A stretch of DNA of 64,000 nucleotides from Zea mays (Eukaryota; Streptophyta; Magnoliopsida; Poales; Poaceae), in the NCBI RefSeq assembly GCF_902167145.1, contig NC_050105.1, positions 119,925,898 to 119,989,897 of the forward strand, written 5' to 3'. The notes under the pieces are model-generated. The model saw only the letters and a list, made by a program, of their open reading frames with translations. It did not search any database and was not told where the DNA came from. Positions within the stretch are counted from its first letter, which is position 1. Every line of letters begins with the position of its first letter. This document shows, piece by piece, positions 10,351 to 21,369 of the stretch. The translations under genes were made by a program, and so were the position numbers.

Positions 10351-10690
10351 GGTTGCCTTACGAAAGGAGCCTCCCTCCTTTTAAAGGCAACTCCCCCTAC
10401 GTGCGCCCCCAAGCGCCGCGGGCCGAGTCTTCTCCAACACGCTCCAAGGCCCTCCCCTGCGACTCGGGGGCTGGGTCCCGCATGTCATACAAGCCGGCTC
10501 AGGGCAGAAGAAGCCAAACCGCCGCGCATGGTGCGCACGACCGTCCAGCGGTTACAGGCGACCCCCCATTTTCGCCCAGACCAACGGGCAGAAGGGGCAA
10601 GCAGCCATGCAGGCGGCATGCAACCGCGCCAGATGGACGCGCTTCTCCAACTTCTGACACGCCAGCCTGGGGCCCAGGCCCACGCGTCGA

Positions 10691-10710
10691 GCAACTGGCG
10701 CGCCAGTTGC
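10691..10710. repeat. 20-bp perfect palindrome with PBS-like core
   Basis: GCAACTGGCGCGCCAGTTGC is its own reverse complement. Its core TGGCGCGCCAG matches the first 11 bases of the R1 primer site at 1715. Function unknown; the match may be chance or a decayed copy. Confidence 0.7.
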
Positions 10711-11234
10711 TGCATGCAAGCAACCGCACCGCCACTTGTGCCACCATCGCGCCTCTTCGGTTGCGAAGCCTATGCCACGACTCGAGGCGACCCAACAGCG
10801 CCAGACTGGCGCGTCGGTCAAAGCGACCGAAAGTGGGCCGGCAGTAATAGCGGTGGCAGGCGGGCGGGCGCAGCGGTCACGTCGTCAGCCAGGCTCACGT
10901 CCCATCCTGAGACAGCAAGAGAGCCTCCTCTCACGGCGTGAAGACGGTGCACCCGTGACCCGTTCCTCGAACGGATCACCCGCGCGCAACGGCCGCCCCG
11001 CCAACCACTCGCCCCGTCGCATTAACTCCGCGGCGGGACACGCGGCGCTTCTGGTAGGAGGAGCGCGCGACGCTTCACCTTCGCCTTAATAACCGCGTCA
11101 GAAAAGGTACGCCACGTCGTCTGATTTCGTATCCTTTTCCGTTTTCCTCTTTCTCTATCTCTTGCAACAGGGACCGGGGAAGGGGGATACCCCGAGAGGG
11201 ATCCTTCTCCACGAAGGAACCGGGCTCCGCGCCC

Positions 11235-11455
11235 CCCATTACTGATCAGGGGTTCGAAGGCTGGCCCCCCGAGGGTTCAACAGCCGCCTCAGATCGCGTG
11301 GGCCCGACACCCACTACTGGTCAGGGGTTCGAAGGCCAGCCCTCCGAAGGGCTCCACGGCCGCCTCAGGCTACTCGGGCTCCGCGCCCATTACTGATCAG
11401 GGGTTCGAAGGCTGGCCCCCGAAGGGTTCACAGTCGCCTCAGACACCGAGCGAGG
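11235..11455 (+). repeat. Three 75-bp tandem repeats near R1 3' end
   Basis: Units with ACTGATCAGGGGTTCGAAGG (or close variants) begin at about 11241, 11316 and 11392, each followed by GGC/CAGCC...CCGCCTCAG. Period is 75-76 bp. Confidence 0.85.
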
Positions 11456-12159
11456 GATGACCAGGGGTACGTTCGATACATAACCGAGGCTCGGGCTGCG
11501 CTCCCGAGGTACCCTAGGACATATCCGAGACCAGCGGGAACGATCTTGTAACGGAATCCCATCGGAGGGAGGCATCGAGCCCTCGGACCCCGTCGCCAGG
11601 GGACCGGGTCCGGCAAGTCACCCGCAGGTACTTTTGGGCGTGCCTCTGGGCCCCTAGCCGACCCCCAACGAACGGGGCACGGACGTCCACTCGGATTACC
11701 CGCTTGCAGCTCACCGGAGACACCATGTTCGGTGCCCATCGAGGGTAACATGGCGCACTCCCCCCCTCCTCCTTGCGGAAAGGCGACGTAGGGGCGTATG
11801 TAAAAAGCCGAGTCTGTCCCTGATCGTCCTCTCGCCCTGTGCAGAGGCTCGGGGGCTGCTCTCGCAAAAACCGGCTCCGGCCAAATCGTTGACAGCGTCA
11901 ACATACCAGCCCGAGAGCTTGGGCCCCGACCGTGCACCCGGGCTACGGCCAGTTCGCATGAGGGAACGACCAGACCAGCCGAAGCGTTAAGCGAAGTATT
12001 AAGACCTCGAAGGAGTGTAACCACTCCTCCGAGGCCTCGGGGGCTACACCCGGCGGGTGCGCTCGCGCGCACCCACCGGAACGAAATGCAACCGAGAAAG
12101 GCTGGTCCCCTTGCAAAAAAGTGCGACAAAAGCCTCCAAGCGAGTGCTAACACTCCCTT

Positions 12160-12176
12160 CGAGGCTCGGGGGCTAC
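12160..12176 (+). other. R1 polypurine tract region
   Basis: GAGGCTCGGGGGCTAC immediately precedes the 3' LTR, the position that primes plus-strand DNA. The G-run is the purine-rich core. Confidence 0.7.
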
Positions 12177-13802
12177 TGTCGGGGACCATAATTAGGGGTA
12201 CCCTCAAGACGCCTAATTCTCAGCTGGTAACCCCCATCAGCATAAAGCTGCAAAGGCCTGATGGGCACGATTAAGGCAGGGATCAGTCCACACGAGTGAC
12301 TCGATCGCGCTTCACCCGAGCCTAGCCTCGGCCGAAGGCAGCCGACCTCGAGAGACTTCCGTCTCGCCCGAGGCCCCCTTTTTATGGCGGACACATCACC
12401 GGCTTGCCCAAGGCCTTGGCTTCGCTCAGAAGCAACCTTGACTAAATCACCACACCGACTGACCAAATTGCAGGGGCATTTAACGCAAAGGTGGCCTGAC
12501 ACCTCTATCCTGACACGCGCCCCCGGCAGAGCCGAGGTGACCGCCGTCACTCCACCGCTCCACTGGCCCAGTCTGACAGAAGGACAGCGCCGCCTGCGCC
12601 ACTCCGACTGCAGTGCCACTCGACAGAGTGAGTCTGACAGGCAATTAGGCCTTGCCAAAGGCGCCACGGCGAACTCCGCTCCGCCCGACCCCAGGGCTCG
12701 GACTCGGGCTAGGACCCGGAAGACGGCGAACTCCGCTCCGCCCGACCCCAGGGCTCGGACTCGGGCTAGGACCCGGAAGACGGCGAACTCCGCTCCGCCC
12801 GACCCCAGGGCTCGGACTCGGGCTAAGACCCGGAAGACGGCGAACTCCGCTCCGCCCGACCCCAGGGCTCGGACTCGGGCTAAGACCCGGAAGACGGCGA
12901 ACTCCGCTCCGCCCGACCCCAGGGCTCGGACTCGGGCTAAGACCCGGAAGACGACGAAACTCCGCCTCGCCCGACCCCAGGGCTCGGACTCCGCCCTGGC
13001 CTCGGCCGGACGACTTCCGCCTCGCCCGACCCCCTGGCTCGGGCTCGGCCACGGCAACTGAAGGCAAGACTCAACCTCGGCTTCGGAGGAAACCCCACGT
13101 CGCCCTGCCTAGAGCACAGACCGCCACGTCAACAGGAAACGTCATCATCATCCTACCCCGAATCGACTCGGGTCACGGAGAACAAGACCGGCGTCTTGTC
13201 CGGCCAGCTCCGCCAGAGGGGCAATGATGGCGCTCCACGAGCTCTATGACGACGGCGGCCCCCAGCTCTCTTACGGCAGCAGGACAACGTCAGCAGGGAC
13301 TCGACCGCTCCAACAGCTGTCCCTCCATCAGGCTCCGTCGCACCTCCGATAGCCACGACATCACGCCAGCAGGATGCCCAGATCTCTCCGGCTGCCACAT
13401 CGGCATGTACCTAGGGCACTAGCTCTCCCTCCGCTAGACACGTAGCACTCTGCTACATCCCCATTGTACACCTGGATCCTCTCCTTACAACTATAAAAGG
13501 AAGGACCAGGGCCTTCTCAGAGAAGGTTGGCCGCGCGGGACCGAGGACGGGACAGGCGCTCTCTTGGGGCCGCTCGCTTCCCTCACCCGCGTGGACGCTT
13601 GTAACCCCCCTACTGCAAGCGCACCTGACCTGGGCGCGGGACGAACACGAAGGCCGCGGGACTTCCACCTCTCTCACGCTCGGCTCCGGCCGCCTCGCCT
13701 CTCCCCCCTCCGCGCTCGCCCACGCGCTCGACCCATCTAGGCTGGGGCACGCAGCACACTCACTCGTCGGCTTAGGGACCCCCCTGTCTCGAAACGCCGA
13801 CA
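12177..13802 (+). repeat. R1 3' LTR (1626 bp)
   Basis: Co-linear with the 5' LTR at an offset of 12088. Differences seen by eye are four transitions (near 12907, 13051, 13196 and 13739) and two single-C indels. It contains the same 57-bp array and a TATA box at 13492-13499. It is followed by CTATT, completing the target duplication. Confidence 0.95.
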
Positions 13803-15924
13803 CTATTATGCACATAAGAAGAACTAGAAGCAACCATGACATGAGCATCAAAATCATCATAAGCATTATGACCCCTATAAGCACTTCTAGTTTGTCTTCT
13901 ATCATGATACAAAAAGCATGGTTCTTTTTAGTGCTATTAGCCATAGGAGCCTTCCCTTTCTCCTTGGCGGAGATAGGAGCCTTATGGCTTGTCAAGTTCT
14001 TGACTTCTCTCTTGAAGCCAAGCCCATCCTTAATTGAGGGGTGTCTACCAACCGTGTAGGCATCCCTAGCAAATTTTAGTTTATCAAAATTACTCTTGCT
14101 AGTCTTAAGTTGAGCATTAAGACTAGCTAATTCATCATTCAATTTTGAAATAGAAACTAAGTGTTCGCTACAAGCATTAATATCAATATCCTTACACCTA
14201 GTGCAAATTTCAACATATTCAACACAAGAGTTGGATTTATTTGCTTCTACTAGTTTAGCATTTAAATCATCGTTTATGCTCTTTAAGTTAGAAATAGAGT
14301 CATGGCATGTTGACACTTCACAAGCAAGCATTTCATTCCTCTTAATTTCTAATGCAAGGGATTTTTGAGCCTCTACAAACTTATCATGTTCTTCATACAA
14401 CAAATCCTCTTGCTTTTCTAAAAGTATATTCTTTTCATTCAAGGCATCAATTAATTCATTAATTTTGTCTATCTTAGATCTATCTAAGCCCTTGAACAAA
14501 CATGAATAATCTACTTCATCCTCATCACTAGATTCGTCCTCACTTGAAGAAGCATAGGTAGAGTCGCGAGTACATACCTTCTTCTCCCTTGCCATAAGGC
14601 ATGTGTGACGCTCGTTGGGGAAGAGGGTTGATTTGTTGAAGGCGGTGGCGGCGAGTCCTTCATTGTCGGAGTCGGAAGAGGAGCAATCCGAGTCCCACTC
14701 CTTGCCTAGATGCGCCTCGCCCTTTGCCTTCTTGTAATGCTTCTTCTTTTCCCTCTTGTTCCCCTGTTCCTGGTCACTATCGTTATCGGGGCAGTTAGCG
14801 ATAAAATGACCAATCTTACCGCACTTGAAGCATGAGCGCTTCCCCTTTGTCTTGGTCTTGCTTGGCTGCCCCTTGTGACCTCTTAGCACCGTCTTGAAGC
14901 GTTTGATGATGAGAGCCATCTCTTCATCATTAAGTCCGGCCGCCTCAATTTGTGCCACCTTGCTAGGTAGCGCCTCCTTGCTTCTTGTTGCTTTGAGAGC
15001 AAGAGGTTGCGGCTCGTTGATTGGTCCATTCAAGGCGTCGTCCACGTACCTTGCTTCCTTAATCATCATTCGCCCGCTGACGAATTTTCCTAGGACTTCT
15101 TCGGGCGACATTTTGGTGTACCTGGGATTCTCACGAATATTATTCACCAAATGAGGATCAAGAATGGTAAAGGACCTTAGTAATAGTCGGACGACGTCAT
15201 GGTCCGTCCATCGCGTGCTTCCATAACTCCTTATTTTGTTGATAAGGGTCTTGAGCCGGTTGTATGTTTGGGTTGGCTCCTCGCCCCTTATCATTGCAAA
15301 CCTTCCAAGCTCGCCCTCTACCAATTCCATTTTAGTGAGCATGGTGATGTCGTTCCCCTCGTGAGAAATCTTGAGGGTGTCCCATATTTGCTTGGCATTG
15401 TCCAAGCCGCTCACCTTATTGTACTCGTCCCTGCACAAAGAGGCTAGCAACACAGTAGTAGCTTGTGCATTTTTGTGAATTTGTTCATTAATAAACATAG
15501 GGCTATCCGAGCTATCAAATTTCATTCCATTCTCTACGATCTCCCATATGCTTGGATGGAGAGAGAATAAATGACTACGCATTTTGTGACTCCAAAATCC
15601 GTAGTCCTCCCCATCAAAGTGTGGAGGTTTGCCAAGAGGAATGGAAAGCAATTGCGAATTCGAACTATGTGGAATACGAGAATAATCAAATGAAAAGTTT
15701 GAATTGACCGTCTTCCTGTAGTCGTTGTCGTCGTCCTTTTGGGAAGAAGAGGATTCGTCGCTGTCGTAGTAGACGATCTCCTTGATGCGCCTTGTCTTCT
15801 TCTTCTTCCCATCTTTGCGCTTGTGGCCCGAGCCAGAGTCGTTGGATTTGTCATCTTTTGGCTCGTTGACGAAGGACTCCTTTTCCTTGTCGTTGATCAC
15901 GATTCCCTTCCCCTTAGGATCCAT
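13803..15924 (-). pseudogene. gag: R2 Gag (frameshifted, split by R1)
   Basis: Minus-strand frame from the ATG at 15922-15924 (MDPKGKG start). It is closely similar to the Gags of R7 and R9: a charged N-terminus with a Lys-rich stretch and YYDSDESSSS, the [18 protein letters not shown]opia Gag region, then a CFKCGKIGHFIANC zinc knuckle near 14797-14840. Acidic and coiled-coil-like regions follow. A one-base loss in the AAAAAG run near 13912-13916 shifts the frame near the C-terminus. R1 then interrupts it, and the rest is at 1-88. Gag would form Sirevirus-type particles. The damage shows R2 was not autonomous. Confidence 0.88.
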
Positions 15925-15960
15925 CTCTTCGGGCGATTAGTCCCTTTCTTGAAGAGAACG

Positions 15961-15972
15961 GCTCTGATACCA
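15961..15972 (-). other. R2 primer binding site (initiator tRNA-Met)
   Basis: On the minus strand TGGTATCAGAGC lies two bases inside the LTR end, the usual Copia site complementary to the 3' end of initiator tRNA-Met. Confidence 0.88.
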
Positions 15973-15974
15973 AT

Positions 15975-17205
15975 TGAGAGCACCTAGAGGGGGGGGGTGA
16001 ATAGGTGATCCTGTAAACTTCAAAACTTAAGCCACAAAACTTTGATTAAGTGTTAGCACAGTTAATGCCAAGTGGCTAGAGAGAAGATCTTGCACAATAT
16101 GATAATCACAAGGAGTTCAACACAGAGAAGACACAGTGATTTATCCCGTGGTTCGGCCAAGTACAAAACTTGCCTACTCCACGTTGTGGCGTCCCAACGG
16201 ACGAGAGTTGCACTCAACTCCTCTCAAGTGATCCAATGATCAACTTGAATACCACAGTGTTATGCTTTTCTTTCAATATCCCGTTTGCGAGGAATCTCCA
16301 CAACTTGGAGTCTCTCGCCCTTACACTTGAGATTCACAAAGAAATACGGAGTAAGGGAGGGAAGCAACACACACAAATCCACAGCAAAACGTGCACACAC
16401 ACGGCCAAGAGTCGAGCTCAAAAGACTATCTCAAGGTTCTCACAAGAACGGAGCTCGAATCACTTAGAATGACAATCGGATGCGCAAAGACTGAGTGTGG
16501 ATGATCAGGAATGCTCTAAGGTTGCTTGGTTGTCTCCTCCATGCGCCTAGGGGTCCCTTTTATAGCCCCAAGGCAGCTAGGAGCCGTTGAGAGCAAATCC
16601 AGAAGGCCAATCTTGCCTTCTGTCGTCGGGCGCACCGGACAGTCCGGTGCACACCGGACACTGTCCGGTGCCCGATTTATTTCCATAAACAGCGCAACCG
16701 ACCGTTGCCGATCGTTGCAGATCTGGCGCACCGGACAGTCCGGTGCCTCCTTCCGACCGTTGGCCAGACCACGTGTCGCGCGCAGATTCTGCGGCCGACC
16801 GTTGGCTCGGCCGACCGTTGACTCACCGGACAGTCCGGTGCACACCGGACAGTCCGGTGAATTTTAGCCGTACACCGTCAGCAAATTCCCGAGAGCGGCC
16901 TCTTCGGCCGAGGCAGCCTGGCGCACCGGACACTGTCCGGTGCACCACCGGACAGTCCGGTGCCCCAGACCGAAACAGCCTGTTGGCTGTACACAGCCAA
17001 CATTCTCCTTTTCTTCTTCTCTCTGTTTCTAACACTTAGACAAATATATTAGTACACAAAACCAATGTACTGAGGCTTAGAAACATACCTTTACTTGTTA
17101 TTTGCACTTTGTTCATCCATGGGCATAGATTCACATTTAAGCACTTGTGTTGGCACTCAATCACCAAAATACTTAGAAATGGCCCAAAGGCACATTTCCC
17201 TTTCA
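15975..17205 (-). repeat. R2 5' LTR (Opie/Ji-type, 1231 bp)
   Basis: On the minus strand it begins TGAAAGGGAAATGTGCC and ends GTGCTCTCA next to the primer site. It carries several CACCGGAC...GTCCGGTG palindromes and a TATA box (reverse of CTTTTATAG around 16557-16565). It belongs to the same LTR family as R7 and R9. The outer flank is CCAGT (17206-17210), the expected target duplication. Its partner is outside the window. Confidence 0.9.
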
Positions 17206-18490
17206 CCAGTTCCATGCCTCATCTTCTTCAAACTAACTTCACATCCCTACTGATGCACAATTTTTTAGTAATTGGATCAACCATTCTGTAGCCTTTTGTC
17301 CCTGGTTCATAGCCCAACAGGACCATTTTAGTGGATCTATCTGCCAGCTTATCTACTCCGGGGCCTATTTTCTTGACATGTCCAATACAGCCAAAAGTTC
17401 TGAAATGTCCCACTTGAGGTTTCTTGCCGTGCCAGGCCTCATACGGAGTTTTCCCTTGTACACTTTTAGTAGGTGACCTGTTCAGCAAATACACAGCAGT
17501 AGAGACTGCCTCTCCCCAGTATCTTGGAGGGACACCCTTACTTTTCAACATACATCTTGCCATTTCAACCACAGACTGGTTTCTCCTCTCTACCACCCCA
17601 TTCTGCTGAGGGGAGTAGGGAGTGGTAGTGTAATGCATTATCCCTTGATCACTGCAGAAAATAGAAAACTGGCTCGAATTGAATTCACCTCCTCTATCAG
17701 TTCTCAATGATTTCAACCTGCCTTCCTGGTCAACCTCAGCCCTCTCTTTTATCTTCTTTAGATAGAATAACGCTTAATCTTTGGTTCTTAACAGCTCTAT
17801 CCACATGAAACGACTGAAATCATCTACAACCAGTAAGAAATAATTCTTTCCCCCTAGTGTCCGTGGCCTGACTTGTCCACAAAGATCTGCATGAAACAAC
17901 TCCAGTCCCTTTTTAGCTCTAAAAGAGGACTGCTTTGGAAAAGGAGTGCGATGCTGCTTTCCTAGAGTGCAGCCATCACATACTTGTTCAACTCGATCTA
18001 CTACAGGCATTCCCACATCCATTTGTCTCTTGCCAAGTTCACGAAGAGCTCTAAAATTGAGATGTCCATACCTGGCATGCCACTTCCACGCAGTGTCATT
18101 CAGCTTCATTAGTAGACAAACAGGAGGTGTTACAGCTAGCTTTACTGTGTAGAGTTTCTTATCAATGCGGGGTGCACTGACCAACAGATTGTGGTCTGGG
18201 TCAAATATTTTTAGACACCCATCAAATAACCTGATGTCGCAACCAGCCTCCTCTAATTGTCCAAAACTGACAATATTACTTTTTAACTTCGGGATGTAAT
18301 ACACTCTGGTTAAAACCTTGTGTTGACCCTATCGACCTTGTATCACTACAGATTCAAGTCCACATATTTCTACTGCAGATCCATCCCCAAATCTCACAGA
18401 GCCGTGGACATTATTATTGAGATGTGTCAGTACTGACCTTGAACCAGTCATGTGATTACTGGCTCCTGTGTCCAGCACCCACATCCCTTC
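17206..18490 (-). pseudogene. pol: R3 Pol fragment: protease and integrase
   Basis: The minus strand shows the protease motif WVLDTGASNHMTG (near 18435-18475). A TAG follows at 18329-18331, then an integrase zinc finger (HARYGHLNF...CDGCTLGK) and the catalytic core ([35 protein letters not shown]). A stop after LLRTKD near 17774 and a frameshift near 17240 (before a FEEDEAWNW-type segment) break it further. R2 removes the rest. A 1-nt shift near 18485 separates it from Gag. In a live element these domains mature proteins and insert the cDNA. Confidence 0.85.
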
Positions 18491-19503
18491 TGGACACATT
18501 TTTGGCACCAGTTTCTCTTCACCTTCAACTGTGCTCCATGTTCAGCTAGTTCAGCTAGCAGGAGTGCTCCATGTTCTTCACCTTCAACAACCACATTTGC
18601 TTCCGGTTGCTTCTGTTCTTTCTTCTCCCTCTTGGGTCTTTTGCAGTCTTGTGCCCAGTGTCCATAAATACCACAATTGCGACATCTTCCTTTCCTCCTT
18701 GGTGTTCCCTGTGATGTGAACTTCCCTTTGTTTGAGCTGCTTGAACTCCCACCATCTGATCGATGTTAAGCCTTTGCCTTCCACTGACTTGAAGCATTAC
18801 AACTACTGTCTTTATTTGTATTGGCCTGAAAACGATGCTTATGTTTTTCAAGCCAATCCTCCTCAGCTAATAGTAACCTCCCTGCTTTGTCAGTGACATG
18901 ATCCAAATTATTCTCAAACCTGTCTTCAGCTGCACGTAAACGTCCAACTAAATCCTCCACAGTGAGTGTCTTTGTATCACAAAACATTTCAATCGAAACT
19001 GCTACTTGATTAAAACGAGGTGGAACCACTCTCAGAAATTTTTTGACAACTCGAGCATCATCTACAGTTTCCCCAAGGGATTTTATATTGGTAACGAGAT
19101 TAATGATTCTCATACCAAAATCTTCTACACTCTCCCCTTCTTTAAACTCGATGTTTTCAAATTCCTTCAGGAGTTTCTGAACATTGACCTCCTTTACTCT
19201 GTCAGCTCCAACCCTCATGACCATCACTGTTTCCCAAGCCTCCTTCACCATCGTCTTGGCACCTAGAGTGCCCCACATTTCTTTGGGCACAGATCTCATC
19301 AGAGCACCCATGGCCTGTCGATCCTGTGAACGTCTGACATTTGTACCCGGGTCGATCACATCCCAGATCTCCATTGCCTCATAATTGATTTTCATCAACA
19401 GTGACCATTCAGCATAATTGGATCGATTTAACATTGGCCATACCAGAGAACTTTCTTTGATGCCTGACGACGGGGCGCTGGGGCCTGTGCGCGTGTCCAC
19501 CAT
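18491..19503 (-). pseudogene. gag: R3 Gag
   Basis: The likely ATG is at 19501-19503 (MVDTRTGPSAP), the first ATG in the long frame after the primer site. The N-terminal two thirds has the Copia Gag (UBN2-like) pattern: NYAEWSLLMKINYEAMEIWDVI, then WETVMVMRVGADRVKE and VKKFLRVVPPRFNQV. An in-frame TAA at 18766-18768 precedes a CRNCGIYGHWAQDC zinc knuckle (18643-18684) in the same frame. About 330 residues in all, normal for non-Sirevirus Copia Gag. Confidence 0.85.
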
Positions 19504-19596
19504 CGTCGTCTCCACTGGCGACCGACGTGGGATCACTCGCTTCTTGTTCGGAAATTCTCACGACGGGCTCACAGAACCACCGTAGAACTTCCCCTG

Positions 19597-19608
19597 GCTT
19601 TGATACCA
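19597..19608 (-). other. R3 primer binding site
   Basis: TGGTATCAAAGC on the minus strand, two bases inside the LTR. It is an initiator tRNA-Met type site with one base different from the usual TGGTATCAGAGC. Confidence 0.8.
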
Positions 19609-19610
19609 GA

Positions 19611-19994
19611 TGTTGGATCCTGGACTCAGCAGCTGGCTTTGCAGACAACAGAGCTAGGCGGCGAGTCGGGCTTCTGGGGGCGATCACCATGGTGGAGCGA
19701 GCGCCGCCAGAGAAAACCCCAGGTACGAGAAACACAAGCACAGAGAGAAAATGAGATGGGTCTGCGCAACTGCCGCAATGCAACCTTTTGCTTTTCTGTT
19801 ATTTAAAGTAAAAAGCAATTACATGGCCTAATGCCCGGATCTCCCGCCGCCACAAGTCCATGCCCCACGTTCTCCCCCTTTTAAGGAACACAGTGGACAG
19901 GTGCAGCATGTTCAGGCGATGGGATATATCTAACTTGGCGGTCACGACTCAGTCAGGCACCTCACTGACACGCTCGCGATTCTACGCCTCAACA
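19611..19994 (-). repeat. R3 5' LTR (384 bp)
   Basis: Bounded by TGTTG...CAACA on either strand and adjoining the primer site. An AT-rich TTTAAATAA near 19800-19808 (minus strand) may be the TATA element. The outer flank is ATCAA (19995-19999). The partner LTR is not in the window, so the duplication cannot be checked. Confidence 0.8.
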
Positions 19995-20392
19995 ATCAAC
20001 TAGATTACAGAAAGCAAATGTTTATGGAAAAACTAACAACATAAGCTTCTGGATGCAAAAGCAAGGGACACCTCAAAACGTAGTACACCTGCTATCCGGG
20101 CTCAGCAGTCAGCGCAAGCAGCGTGACCAGAAACCAAACAACAACAAAAATATATCACTGCTATGGTTTCTCCAATCTCCATAGTCTCGCCACGCTATTA
20201 TTCACAGAAAAGTTGTGTCCTACACCAAATAGCAACAAATGAGGTTATAACTTATGGACTCATTATGATACTATGATGTGTTAGGTTGGAATGGTGGCTG
20301 AAGAAGATTCGGTTTAGAACTTGGGCCCCCGCGTCGCTCTCGCTTGGGCGACTCAAGTGGTGAAAACCTAGCCGCTTTCTCCTACTCTACCT
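19995..20392. other. Host DNA, nothing recognised
   Basis: About 400 bases of mixed composition between R3 and T1. No ORF of note, no repeat and no RNA gene seen. The last ~90 bases become GC-rich and end in a pyrimidine-rich CTCTACCT that is repeated on the far side of T1. Confidence 0.5.
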
Positions 20393-21243
20393 TAAGGGTG
20401 AAAACGGGATGGATAATAGCTCATCTTGTATCCTACCCTAATGTATTTCAATTGGATTCGGTATCGAATACGGGTAGTTAGAAACGGGATGAATACGGAT
20501 ACATGGACCATAGATTTATTCAGACGGATAAGTGACAGATACAAATATTATTTGGTCGGATATTAGATGCTTGTCGGATAATACAAGAATTGCTTATCGT
20601 AAAATATTCATAAAATATTCTTGCTGGAGCAGGAAATTGCAAATAAATTATCAAGACTAATAAACATTTCATAAGAAGATAACCTCAAGTTCCCACATAA
20701 AATGATAAAGTGAAATATTGATTAAGTTAAAACTTAGATACTTAGAGTGATTTCACGTGTAACTCATACAATAAATGGAAGTGAAATAAAAGAAACGCTG
20801 ACATCTTGTAGATTTTATGGTCCTGTTATTTTTTATGACTATATGTGGCCATATGTTGTGTCTCCATATAATTTCATGAATTTCTGAGACAATTTATAAA
20901 TTATTAATTTATTTCTACAGAAAATCATTAAAATGTAATTAAATTCATAAAATACTCTAGTTTCAACAAAAAATTGTGAATAACTTACCAAAAGTAATAA
21001 ACATTCTATACGAAGATAACATCAAGTCCCCACATGAAAATGATTAGTGAAGTATTGATTACGTTGAAACTTCGATACATAGAATGATTTCCGACCCAAA
21101 TATACACTATCTGGGTACTACGCGTATCCGTCCCGGATATAAAAATACCTGAGTCTGTATCCAAAAATCTAGCATTTACACAATCTATATCTGGTACCAG
21201 ATGAGTATACCTGACCCGTGTTCACCCCTACTGCCCCTCCCCT
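20393..21243. mobile_element. T1: non-autonomous hAT-like element (Ac/Ds-like ends)
   Basis: The left end TAAGGGTGAAAACGGG and right end (reverse complement) TAGGGGTGAACACGGG form imperfect inverted repeats resembling the Ac/Ds terminus TAGGGATGAAA. Subterminal GAAACGGGATGAATACGG-like motifs also resemble Ac. The interior is AT-rich and has no ORF, so it cannot encode transposase. An exact 8-bp repeat CTCTACCT flanks it at 20385-20392 and 21244-21251, the hAT duplication length. The right inverted repeat ends at 21230, 13 bases before that repeat, so the right border is uncertain. Confidence 0.65.
20600..21090 (+). repeat. Diverged internal duplication in T1
   Basis: About 20600-20755 and 20940-21090 align. 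They share AATAAACATT, GAAGATAAC.TCAAGT, CCCACAT.AAA and TATTGATTA.GTT, plus the GATACxTAGAxTGATTTC end. Substitutions are frequent, so the duplication is old. Confidence 0.75.
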
Positions 21244-21369
21244 CTCTACCTCACCACCGCTAGAGCTAGCCGCCGGGGAGCTCGCGCGGCTCACGGTGAT
21301 GGCGGTGGGAGGGAAAATCGGTTGAACCTCGCGTCTCCTTCCCTTCCTCCGTGCCAGCAAGGAGGGTGT
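21244..21369. other. Host DNA, GC-rich, no gene recognised
   Basis: 126 bases of GC-rich, pyrimidine-then-purine sequence that could be the 5' part of a gene or a gene fragment. Only very short frames are present. It is too little to assign. Confidence 0.4.

Larger units (their letters stand above)
8313..12159 (+). other. R1 long 3' region without convincing sense gene
   Basis: About 3.8 kb of GC-rich sequence lies between pol and the 3' LTR, typical of Huck-size elements. It contains two sets of diverged direct repeats, a 20-bp palindrome and a possible antisense ORF (separate entries). Open frames of 150-230 codons occur on both strands around 9556-10941. They have GC-driven composition and no recognisable domain, so I do not call them genes. 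Confidence 0.7.
89..13802 (+). mobile_element. R1: complete Huck-like Ty3/Gypsy LTR retrotransposon
   Basis: The element is 13,714 bp, bounded by near-identical LTRs (89-1712, 12177-13802) that start TGTCGGGG and end CGACA, with the 5-bp target duplication CTATT on both sides. Order: LTR, primer site, gag, protease, RT, RNase H, integrase, a 3.8 kb 3' non-coding region, purine tract, LTR. The RT-RH-integrase order is Gypsy. LTR sequence, length and the long 3' region match what I know of maize Huck. Between the LTRs I count four transitions and two one-base indels. That suggests insertion about 0.1 My ago at a rate of 1.3e-8 (inference). Two in-frame TAG codons mean it cannot make one uninterrupted polyprotein. 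Confidence 0.93.
17206..19994 (-). mobile_element. R3: decayed Copia element, 5' half only
   Basis: Minus-strand Copia element with its 5' LTR (19611-19994), tRNA-Met primer site, gag and the protease-integrase start of pol. It is cut off at 17206 where R2 inserted. Its RT, RNase H and 3' LTR lie left of the window. It is unlike the Sirevirus group: a 384-bp LTR and short Gag, closer to Tork/Ale-type Copia (tentative). Several stops and frameshifts show it is old. Confidence 0.85.

Noticed and set aside
9556..10941. Plus-strand frames of about 200-230 codons in the R1 3' region
   Set aside because: Compositionally biased with no domain, promoter or start context; the overlapping minus-strand frame is equally long.
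13453..13802. Extension of R2 Gag into the R1 3' LTR
   Set aside because: The reading frame runs on only because no stop occurs. The boundary CTATT and the R1 LTR end at 13802 show that these codons are not Gag.
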